Part shown: positions 42,721-49,259 of the stretch, one piece after another | Layout of the letters: the number at the start of each line of letters is the position of its first letter | Numbering within the stretch: the stretch's first letter is position 1 | Source of the DNA: Plesiocystis pacifica SIR-1 | GTDB lineage: Bacteria; Myxococcota_A; Polyangia; Nannocystales; Nannocystaceae | Reading direction: 5' to 3' | Assembly (NCBI RefSeq): GCF_000170895.1 | Contig: NZ_ABCS01000044.1 | Coordinates: 1-64,000 of the forward strand | DNA: 64,000 bases | Made by a program: the position numbers and the translations under genes | The notes under the pieces: model-generated | Told to the model about the DNA's origin: nothing | Databases searched by the model: none | Seen by the model: the letters and a program-made list of their open reading frames with translations, nothing else

Positions 42721-43479
42721 ATGCGCAAATTCCCCCTTTTGTCTGCATCCTTCCTTGCATTGACCATGATCGCTGGCTGCCCCTCCGACGACGGCGGTGA
42801 CGACTCGACGAGCAACGCCGACAGCACCGCTGGCGACGAGAACGGCGAGAACGACAACGGCGAGAACGACAACGGATCCGAAGGGAGCGAGTGCTTCGAG
42901 GCTCCCGAGCTCGAGATCTGCGAGCGCTTCATCGCATGCCTCGATCAGATTGCTCCGGGGCAGGGCGCTTCGCAGGTGGACAAGTATGGCCCCGACGGCA
43001 CGTGTTGGTGCAACAGCACCGAGGAGGAGGCTCTCGAGTGCCTCTCGACGTGCCAGGAAGAGATCGCGAAGGCCCTGGTCAACTTCCCCACGGCCAACGC
43101 CTGCCACGAGAGCTACTGCACCCTCGACGAGCTCGACCCCGCGCAGCCCTACGGCCTGCCCGAGGGGGGTTCGTGCGCGGACTTCGACTGGAACGGCGCC
43201 CCGTACCCGCAGATCGAGATCGCCAACCCCCTCGGCGTCCCCGGGACCTTCTGCTCGCCGGCGTGCTCGGGCATCGCCAACGCCTGCCCCGACAGCGCGC
43301 AGACCTCGGCCGAGGGCACCTGCTTCATCGCCCAGGGCGACACCAACTACTGCATCTCGCGGTGCTACGTGGACTCGACCGTCATCGGCGGGACGCAGTG
43401 TCAGTGCGGCGCGACCTGCCAGCCCTACGGTGGCCCCGACGGCGAGGGCAACATGCGCGGCATCTGCACCTTCGAGTAG
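42721..43479 (+). CDS. Cys-rich lipoprotein
   Basis: 252 residues. Signal peptide with a good lipobox IAGC (ALTMIAGCPSDDGG). A linker of Asp, Glu, Asn, Gly and Ser (about 20-50, with the repeat GENDN) leads to a domain with some 20 Cys, many in short pairs (DGTCWCNSTEE, CFIAQGDTNYC, GGTQCQCGATC), probably all in disulfides. No enzyme motif. The 271 bases between mutS and this gene contain no gene; an AT-rich patch (TATGTTAGAT near 42685) may be its promoter. Confidence 0.75.
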   Translation: MRKFPLLSASFLALTMIAGCPSDDGGDDSTSNADSTAGDENGENDNGENDNGSEGSECFEAPELEICERFIACLDQIAPGQGASQVDKYGPDGTCWCNSTEEEALECLSTCQEEIAKALVNFPTANACHESYCTLDELDPAQPYGLPEGGSCADFDWNGAPYPQIEIANPLGVPGTFCSPACSGIANACPDSAQTSAEGTCFIAQGDTNYCISRCYVDSTVIGGTQCQCGATCQPYGGPDGEGNMRGICTFE

Positions 43480-43571
43480 GGTTGCGGCCGAGCATCGTCG
43501 TCGAGGGTCTCTCCGTTGGGGAGGCCCTCGCGGCAATTGGGGGCCAAGAGCGCGTGGCGTAGAGTCGGGCC

Positions 43572-44081
43572 ATGCCGCGACGCAAGCGACGCTACTGGCT
43601 GATGAAGAGCGAGCCCGAGGTCTACTCCATCGAGGATCTCGAGCGCGACGGCCAGGAGCCCTGGGACGGGGTGCGCAACTACCAGGCCCGCAACTCCATG
43701 CGCGACGAGATGGCCGTCGGCGACCTGGTGCTCTTTTATCACTCCAACGCCAAGCCGCCGGGGGTCGCGGGGGTCGCCCGGGTGTGCACGGCGGCCTATC
43801 CCGACCCGACCGCCTTCGATCCAGGCTCGGACTACTACGACCCCAAGAGCGACCCCGAGGCGCCCCGGTGGTGGATGGTCGATGTCGAATTCGTCGAACG
43901 CTTTGACGCCCTGGTGAGCCTCGATGCGCTCAAGGCCGAAGGTGACGGAGCGGACGCGCCGCTGGCCGGAATGCTGGTGATTCGTCGGGGCCAGCGCCTA
44001 TCCGTTCAGGCTGTCGAGGCCGCGCATTTTGCCCATGTCTTGAAGATCGCCAGGGCCCGAACCCGCGTTCGCGTGCGTTGA
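43572..44081 (+). CDS. EVE-domain protein
   Basis: 169 residues. Starts RRYWLMKSEPEVYSIEDLER and continues WDGVRNYQARNSMRDEMAVG, VLFYHSNAKPPGVAGVARV and a C-terminal barrel, the classical EVE (PUA-like) layout. EVE domains bind modified bases in nucleic acids; in bacteria some belong to restriction or RNA-modification systems, others stand alone as housekeeping genes, as here. Confidence 0.9.
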   Translation: MPRRKRRYWLMKSEPEVYSIEDLERDGQEPWDGVRNYQARNSMRDEMAVGDLVLFYHSNAKPPGVAGVARVCTAAYPDPTAFDPGSDYYDPKSDPEAPRWWMVDVEFVERFDALVSLDALKAEGDGADAPLAGMLVIRRGQRLSVQAVEAAHFAHVLKIARARTRVRVR

Positions 44082-44156
44082 AGCGTGCTCGGCACGGCGC
44101 CTCGGGGTGCCTCAAAAGTAGGGCAAACCATGCTAGCGTGCGCGCCTAGAGGACTC

Positions 44157-45170
44157 ATGAAGCGGTCTACCTGTGCATCCCTGATGTTCCTGTTTGGTCT
44201 GACGCTCCAGCTTGGATGTCGTCCCCCCACCGAGACCGACGATCCCGAGCTCCGCAACGAGGAGTCCCTGGTCGGCTCGCGCACGTCCTATGAGGATGAG
44301 GACGAGGACGCCAACTTGGACGCCAGCTACGGCGAGCGCCCCGAGCTCCCGGCCCTCAAGTCCCCCGAGGAGAAGTGCAAGGGCAAGGGCGACAAGCGCA
44401 CCTGCGAGATGGTCGACCCCCAGCCCGACGTCACCGCCGCCCACGGGGCGCGCAAGCTGATGGGTCGCTACCGCTGGGGCATGGACGTGCGCACCGTGAT
44501 GGCCCAGCTCGAGAAGGACATCGAGGACGAGTACGCCGAGAGGCAGGCCAAGACCACCGACGCGGTCGAGCAGGACAAGAACCGCGAGTGGAAGCGGGAG
44601 CAGATCGCCGAGATCGCCAAGAACCACGTGAAGTTCGAGGAGGCCGCGCACCACCGCTGGGGCGTGTCGCTCATCGGCCACGAGTTCGTGGACAACGAGG
44701 GCGAGGAGATGGTCTGGGTCAAGACCGCGACCCTGAAGAAGTTCTACTTCTTCAAGGACGACGAGCTCTACAAGATCATCTACGCCTACGGCATGCAGGC
44801 CTGGCCGGGCCAGACCTACCAGCAGATCCTCGACGACAAGTTCAAGAAGTGGTTCGGCGTCAACCCGGAGCGCAAGGCCGAGATCGACGAGGAGACCCAG
44901 ATCAAGCTCATCGACTACGTGCAGTGGGACTCCCGCGACAATGACCGCGTGCGCGCCTTCGACATGACCGCGGTCCACGGGGCCTTCGTGGTCTCGGTGG
45001 TCAGCGGCGAGGCCGAGGAGCGCTACGGCGTCCGCCTGCCCACGCGGCAGGACCAGGGCGAGTTCTCGGGCGACGTGGCCGACGTCCTCGGTGGCAGCGA
45101 CATCTGCTACGACGAGGAAGGCAACATGATCGAGGACGAGGCCCGCTGCGAAGAGCTGCGCGGGTACTAG
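44157..45170 (+). CDS. lipoprotein, function unknown
   Basis: 337 residues with AGAGGA just before the ATG. Lipobox QLGC (FLFGLTLQLGCRPP). An acidic stretch (YEDEDEDANLD) precedes a mature domain rich in Lys, Glu and aromatic residues: GRYRWGMDVRTVMAQLEKDI, VWVKTATLKKFYFFKDDELY and IIYAYGMQAWPGQTYQQIL. The domain resembles small periplasmic proteins that assess an input value, but no family is recognised. A repeat element begins directly at its stop codon. Confidence 0.65.
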   Translation: MKRSTCASLMFLFGLTLQLGCRPPTETDDPELRNEESLVGSRTSYEDEDEDANLDASYGERPELPALKSPEEKCKGKGDKRTCEMVDPQPDVTAAHGARKLMGRYRWGMDVRTVMAQLEKDIEDEYAERQAKTTDAVEQDKNREWKREQIAEIAKNHVKFEEAAHHRWGVSLIGHEFVDNEGEEMVWVKTATLKKFYFFKDDELYKIIYAYGMQAWPGQTYQQILDDKFKKWFGVNPERKAEIDEETQIKLIDYVQWDSRDNDRVRAFDMTAVHGAFVVSVVSGEAEERYGVRLPTRQDQGEFSGDVADVLGGSDICYDEEGNMIEDEARCEELRGY

Positions 45171-45300
45171 TTTTGCCCCCACAGTCGTCTGGGACTGGGG
45201 CGCTTCGTCGCTCCGCTCCTTCGCTTTGGCTTGGTGGGCAATGACGTTCGTGCCTTTGAGAAGGCTGGTGGTCGCCCCCGCTCGCGGGGGCGTGGATTCG
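45171..45300 (+). repeat. 130-bp intergenic repeat, copy A
   Basis: Begins with TTTTGCCCCCACAG immediately after the lipoprotein stop. It matches the reverse complement of 49127-49259 over about 130 bases with scattered substitutions. Inside is the perfect hairpin CGCCCCCG-CTCG-CGGGGGCG (45273-45292), and TTGCCCCCAC at the start can pair with GTGGGCAA near 45234-45241. A further matching patch (GAGTCGTGGATGTGGGGG, from about 45399) lies after ~90 bases of unrelated sequence. Confidence 0.85.
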
Positions 45301-45430
45301 TTCTCAGCCCTCTGATACGAAACTGACCGCTCGGTCGTCCGCGGGGGGCTGTTTCATCCTTGGCAGGCCGAAGCCTCGACTTCGGTGATGGCTGATCTGA
45401 GTCGTGGATGTGGGGGCTGGGAGGGTGTGG

Positions 45431-45482
45431 CGTCCACGACGGCTAGGAAGTCAGAGACTGTGGATTCATTCACAGGGCTCTG
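45431..45482. repeat. palindromic repeat, copy 1
   Basis: CGTCCACGACGGCTA (45431-45445), then GTCAGAGACTGTG, a short spacer and CACAGGGCTCTG. The first 15 bases and the ACTGTG/CACAG stem are shared, in opposite orientation, with the element at 47287-47355. The hairpin is imperfect here and perfect there. Confidence 0.65.
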
Positions 45483-45508
45483 AGCTCGAGTCGAGCCGCT
45501 GACAACGG

Positions 45509-45533
45509 GAGGAGCCTCGGGGCTCCTCTTTTT
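45509..45533 (+). terminator. intrinsic terminator
   Basis: GAGGAGCC, loop TCGG, GGCTCCTC, TTTTT. It closes the 422-base gap between the lipoprotein gene and the next gene; apart from the repeats described, the gap contains no gene. Confidence 0.85.
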
Positions 45534-45592
45534 GCTTTGCGCTGAATCGGGCGCTTTCGGGGGCGAGTTCGGGGGCTTGCTAAGGTGATGTA

Positions 45593-47254
45593 GTGCAGCG
45601 CACCTGCCTCGATTGGCTCGGACACGCCCGCGCGGCAGAGGACCCCGAAGCGCTGCGGCGCTGCCTCGACGCGGCCATCGCCGAGGCGAAGGACATGCAC
45701 GATTGGCGCGCGGTCTTGTTGGCGGCGGCCGACATCGACGCGGTGCCGCGGACCGAGCTGGCCGAGCTCGCGGATCGCACCTTCGAGTTGGCGGCGAGGG
45801 GGGCGGGGATCTGGGAGTTCCGTGACGTCGCCACCGTTCGCAAGCAGCACCTCGACGACGAAGCGGGGGGGCGCGCGGCCCTCGAGGCCTGTCGCGCGGC
45901 CTTCCTCGCGTCGGGGCGGGGGCCGAACGACTACGAGTGGGTGCTCTTGGCCAAGGGCTTCGTCGAGACCCTCGGCGACCAGGCGGGGGCGCGGGAGGTG
46001 CTGGCGCTCGGCCTCGACCAGGCCCGGGCCGCGGCCTCGGCCGCGCAGCTGTGCTGCATCGCCACGGCCTGGGCCGAGCTCGTCGACCGCGAGGCTGGCG
46101 TGGCCTTGCTGCGCGAGGCCGAGGCGCTGGGCAGCGACGGATCCGTGCGCCCCTGGGCCCTGGCCAACGCCTGGCGGGCCGTGGAAGACGCGGACGCCGT
46201 GCGCCGCGTCCTCGATGGTGCCCTGGCGCGGGCGCAGACCCACGAGGCCGCGATCGAGGTCGCGCGGGCCTGGGCCTCCCACCGGCGCCGAGAGCAGGCC
46301 GCTGGTGCGCTGGTGCGCGTCGAGGCGCTGGCGTCCTCGGTCGAGGAGTGGCTGGCGATCGGCGAGCTCGCCCTGGACGCCGAGCTCGGGGTCGAGCGGA
46401 TACGCCGGGCCGTCGAGCGCGCCGAGGCGGCGGTCTCGGCCTCGATGGGGGCGGACGCGGCCCGCGTGTCTGCGGCCTACCTGCACTGGCTGGGCGATGG
46501 CGAGGCGGCCGAGCGCGTCGGCCCCCGGGGCGCGCACCCGTCCTCGCTCCGATCCGTCGTCGACCCGGACTTTCTCTCGAGCTGGGCCCCCTCGGCCACG
46601 GCGCTGTTCGACCACATGCGCGCGACCGTGACCGAGGAGGAGCTGACGAGCATCGCCAAGGCGGACTACGGCATGGGCGCGGCCAAGCACCTCGCCGCGC
46701 TGCGCGACATCTGCGAGAGCGGCCGGGTGCCCACCAAGAGCGCGTGGGTGCCCCACGAGGTCCTCGAGCTCAGCCGCTGGGCGGAGGGCGAGCGCGTCAA
46801 CCACGTCGAGCGCGCGCTGTCGGCCTTGCTGCTGTGCTCGTCGCCTCCGAGCTTCAGCGAGATCGTGACCAACGGGGTGATCCTGGCCGAGAGCTGCCTG
46901 GCGCTGGGGCCCGAGGTGGTCGCCCTCGGGGAGCGGTTCTTCGCGTGGTTCGGGGCGAGCGTGGCCATGGATGAGGCGGGCGAGGTCGAGGAGGGCGACG
47001 AGCTGGACTCGGATCGGGCCTTGGCGCTGCTCTTGCTCTTCATCCTCCGCGCGGCGACGAGCGCCACGCCCGGCCGGGATCCGCAGCTCATCGAGCTCGC
47101 CGAGCGGCTGACCCAGCCCGCCGAGCCCCTCGAGTTCGCCTCGATGTGCATCGAGGGATCCATGCGCGAGGCGCTCTGGGAGCGGCTGCTCACCGAAACG
47201 CTGCGCGCCGACGATCCGCCGTCACGCAAGCTGCTCGTCGCCCTCGGTCGCTAG
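45593..47254 (+). CDS. hypothetical protein with TPR-like helical repeats
   Basis: 553 residues from GTG 45593. Ala-rich and fully helical; segments such as QAGAREVLALGLDQARAAAS and DADAVRRVLDGALARAQTHE look like degenerate TPR or HAT hairpins in the first ~260 residues. The second half is less repetitive. No signal peptide, no catalytic motif. The stop TAG shares CTAG with the stop of the broken sigma gene on the other strand. Confidence 0.55.
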   Translation: MQRTCLDWLGHARAAEDPEALRRCLDAAIAEAKDMHDWRAVLLAAADIDAVPRTELAELADRTFELAARGAGIWEFRDVATVRKQHLDDEAGGRAALEACRAAFLASGRGPNDYEWVLLAKGFVETLGDQAGAREVLALGLDQARAAASAAQLCCIATAWAELVDREAGVALLREAEALGSDGSVRPWALANAWRAVEDADAVRRVLDGALARAQTHEAAIEVARAWASHRRREQAAGALVRVEALASSVEEWLAIGELALDAELGVERIRRAVERAEAAVSASMGADAARVSAAYLHWLGDGEAAERVGPRGAHPSSLRSVVDPDFLSSWAPSATALFDHMRATVTEEELTSIAKADYGMGAAKHLAALRDICESGRVPTKSAWVPHEVLELSRWAEGERVNHVERALSALLLCSSPPSFSEIVTNGVILAESCLALGPEVVALGERFFAWFGASVAMDEAGEVEEGDELDSDRALALLLLFILRAATSATPGRDPQLIELAERLTQPAEPLEFASMCIEGSMREALWERLLTETLRADDPPSRKLLVALGR

Positions 47255-47598
47255 CAGTCGCCCACCCCGGCCGCGCCGGGACCCATGATCCACGAAAGCA
47301 TGGTCCAGGGACTGTGAACTTTCACAGTCCCTGGACGCTTTAGCCGTCGTGGACGACGCCAGGCCCAGGTCCGGAACTTGGAGCGACCTTCGAACTTGGC
47401 GAGCTGGGTGGCGATGCGGATCAGCGCCTCTTGGCTCACGTCCTCGGCGTCGGTGAGGTGGCCGAGCATCCGCAGCGCGAGCCCGTAGACGTCGTCACGA
47501 ACCTCGCGCAGCACGGACTCGAGCGCGGCGGCGTCGCCCTCGACGGCCCGGGTGGCCCGTTCTTCGATGGTGCCGGTCATGGTCATTGGACACGCCAT
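47251..47598 (-). pseudogene. ECF sigma factor truncated by a repeat
   Basis: From ATG 47598 the frame reads a normal ECF region 2: AALESVLREVRDDVYGLALR, LGHLTDAEDVSQEALIRI and LAKFEGRSKFRTWAWR. Just there, where region 2 should go on into the promoter-melting helix, the sequence turns into the palindromic repeat and encodes unrelated residues (RPRRLKRPGTVKVHSPW) to a stop. Region 4 is missing and is not found in another frame downstream, where the neighbouring gene begins. The product cannot act as a complete sigma factor. Confidence 0.75.
47287..47355. repeat. palindromic repeat, copy 2, inside the broken sigma gene
   Basis: Holds the perfect hairpin GTCCAGGGACTGTGAA (47303-47318), loop CT, TTCACAGTCCCTGGAC (47321-47336). 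On one flank lies AGCCGTCGTGGACG (47342-47355), the reverse complement of 45431-45444. On the other flank GATCCACGA (47288-47296) mirrors the TCGTGGA of that end, so the unit looks about 70 bases long with inverted ends. Confidence 0.75.
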
Positions 47599-47605
47599 CT
47601 TCCCA

Positions 47606-47631
47606 GGTTGTGACCGGTGCCGGTCACAACC
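47606..47631. promoter_or_regulatory. perfect palindrome upstream of the broken sigma gene
   Basis: GGTTGTGACCGG, TG, CCGGTCACAACC: a 12-bp inverted repeat with a two-base centre, seven bases before the sigma start codon on the minus strand. It could be an operator for a dimeric regulator, an mRNA hairpin over the ribosome site, or another member of the local palindromic repeats. Confidence 0.55.
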
Positions 47632-47698
47632 TTCGCCGCGGGTGTGTCGAAAGAGCTGCCCTCAACGAGGAGACCGCCGGGCCCTGGGTGCCCAGCCC

Positions 47699-48091
47699 TC
47701 AGTCGTCGAGCAGGGCGGCGCGCTCCATGAAGGCCGCGCCGAGGGTCAGGCTGAGCACGGCGCTCATGCCGAGCCCGAGGGTGAACCACGGCGACAGCAG
47801 GTCGTGGAGCGGTGTGCCGCGCAGGACCAGCTCGAGGGTCAACATGGCGGCGAAGCTGCACACGCCCAGGCCCATGGCGACCATGCCGCGAAAGCGCAGC
47901 TCCGGGGGCTCGAGGAGCTCGAGGCGGCGGTACCAGGCGTAGCGGCGCAGGTGCAGCTGGGCTCGGTTGGTCTCGAAGGACAGCGCGACGGCGACGATCA
48001 GCACGAACAAGAGCGCGAAGCTGACGACGATGAGGCCGCGGCTGAACTCGGCCGCGGGGCCGAGGGCGAGGTCGACGAGCAGAGCAAACAT
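47699..48091 (-). CDS. small membrane protein
   Basis: 130 residues with three membrane segments (FSRGLIVVSFALLFVLIVAV; FRGMVAMGLGVCSFAAMLTL; WFTLGLGMSAVLSLTLGAAF). The loop between the first two is basic (RRYAWYRRLELLEPPELR). No known family. It lies between the RNA ligase gene (same strand, 65 bases upstream) and the broken sigma gene. Confidence 0.6.
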   Translation of the reverse strand: MFALLVDLALGPAAEFSRGLIVVSFALLFVLIVAVALSFETNRAQLHLRRYAWYRRLELLEPPELRFRGMVAMGLGVCSFAAMLTLELVLRGTPLHDLLSPWFTLGLGMSAVLSLTLGAAFMERAALLDD

Positions 48092-48118
48092 CCCCCGACA
48101 GCATTGCTGCCGGGGGAT
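48090..48118 (-). promoter_or_regulatory. hairpin over the start of the small membrane protein gene
   Basis: ATCCCCCG (48090-48097) pairs with CGGGGGAT (48111-48118), enclosing CAGCA-TT-GCTGC. The first arm includes the start codon and the G-rich ribosome site on the minus strand. It may act as terminator of the ligase gene or hold the start codon closed. Confidence 0.5.
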
Positions 48119-48156
48119 GGCGTGACAAGGGCCGACTGGGGAGCCCGAGTCGTGGT

Positions 48157-48786
48157 CTAGCTGGCGACCAGCCGCTGGCCTTCCTGGGCCCCGTAGCGGG
48201 CGAGGACGGCGTCGATCCAGGCCTGGGTCTTCGCCTTGGCCATGACCACCTTGTGGCCCTCGCCGCCCTTGCCGACGACGCCCTCGAGGCTGACCCCCGG
48301 CAGCGCGCCGTCGCGGACTCGTTCGACGAGGGCCTCGGTCCAGTCGTGCTCGCCGAGGTAGGCGGGCACGAGCGGGGCGTCGAGCTGCCCGAAGAGCTCG
48401 AGGAAGCGCGCGGGCCCGACGAAGCCGCGCCGGTGCGGGGCGATGTCGAAGAGCGTCAGGTGCTTGGCCGCGGCGGGGTCGTGGCGACCGGCGAGGCTGC
48501 CGGGGCCCCAAAACTCCGCGTAGGCCGTGAGCGCGTCCCAGCCCTGGTCGACGGCGACGCGGGCGATGGGCTCGGCGAGGGTCGACTCGAACAGCGCCAT
48601 GGCGCCGCCGAACATGGTGTGGCGCTCGTCGATGACCTGGCGCCGGGTCCCGAAGCGGGTCCAGCCCTGGGCCCGACTCCACTCGAAGCGCAGGTTGCTG
48701 CCGTCGAGCTTGTCGAACAGGTGGAGGCGATGGATCTTGGTCTTGCGGCCACGAATCTTGCGGCCGATGGATGGATAAGTCTTCAT
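48157..48786 (-). CDS. small ATP-dependent RNA ligase (Rnl2-like)
   Basis: 209 residues from ATG 48786. Nucleotidyltransferase motif I is DKLDGSNLRFEW with the adenylated Lys. RFGTRRQVI follows, then motif III-like ALTAYAEFWG, motif IV LEGVVGKGGEG and motif V VVMAKAKTQAWID. The protein is only the catalytic core, without the C-terminal domain of phage ligases. Such ligases seal nicks or breaks in RNA. It stands alone, without a kinase-phosphatase or RtcB gene nearby; its role is unknown. Confidence 0.75.
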   Translation of the reverse strand: MKTYPSIGRKIRGRKTKIHRLHLFDKLDGSNLRFEWSRAQGWTRFGTRRQVIDERHTMFGGAMALFESTLAEPIARVAVDQGWDALTAYAEFWGPGSLAGRHDPAAAKHLTLFDIAPHRRGFVGPARFLELFGQLDAPLVPAYLGEHDWTEALVERVRDGALPGVSLEGVVGKGGEGHKVVMAKAKTQAWIDAVLARYGAQEGQRLVAS

Positions 48787-49126
48787 GAGGATCTCGGGGA
48801 AGGAGGGGAGGGCGCGCGCGCCCAGGCGAGCCCGACCCCAGCCCAACTCGGGGCGGGGCCGTGGGCCTGCTCGTGCCTTCGACCGCACTCGGCTCGTCCT
48901 GCGTCGCGCTCGCAAGCCCAACGCTAGTGAGCGCGGGCGCGGAGGCAGGCGGTGCGGCTTCCTTCAGACCATCATGGTGAGCCTCGATCTAGCACCGAGG
49001 CCTCGAGGCGCAAGGCGTTCAGCCTGCGCCGGCTCAGGATTCGGCCAAAACGAGTGCTGGCCGACCCCCTGCCGTGGATGACGCCCGCCTCTCGGCCCCA
49101 CGTCCACGACTCTGAGACCGCAACGA
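48787..49126. other. intergenic stretch without recognised genes
   Basis: 340 GC-rich bases between the RNA ligase start and repeat copy B. Open frames here have no credible composition or start. The last bases (about 49100-49126) include ACGTCCACGACTCTGAG, which continues the similarity to the repeat region downstream of 45171. Confidence 0.5.
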
Positions 49127-49259
49127 ATCGAACCCACGCCCCCGCGAGCGGGGGCGACCACGAGCCTTCTCCAAGGCACGAACATCATTGCCCACCAAGC
49201 CAAAGCGGAGGAGCGGAGCGACGAAGCGCCCCCGGTCCCAGGCGGCTATGGGGGCAAAA
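49127..49259 (-). repeat. 130-bp intergenic repeat, copy B
   Basis: Inverted copy of 45171-45300. Read on the minus strand it begins TTTTGCCCCCATAG directly after the stop codon of the penicillin-binding protein gene and has the same internal CGCCCCCG-CTCG-CGGGGGCG hairpin. Compensating or neutral changes and one or two small indels distinguish it from copy A. Confidence 0.85.

Noticed and set aside
47583-48128. A minus-strand frame joining the membrane protein region to the sigma gene
   Set aside because: It reads Arg/Pro-rich sequence out of frame with the membrane segments and has no start.
49120-49150. tRNA-like T-loop (GGTTCGATTC on the minus strand) next to a GC-rich arm
   Set aside because: The bases around it do not form a T-stem, there is no anticodon arm or acceptor stem, and the sister repeat at 45171 lacks the motif.
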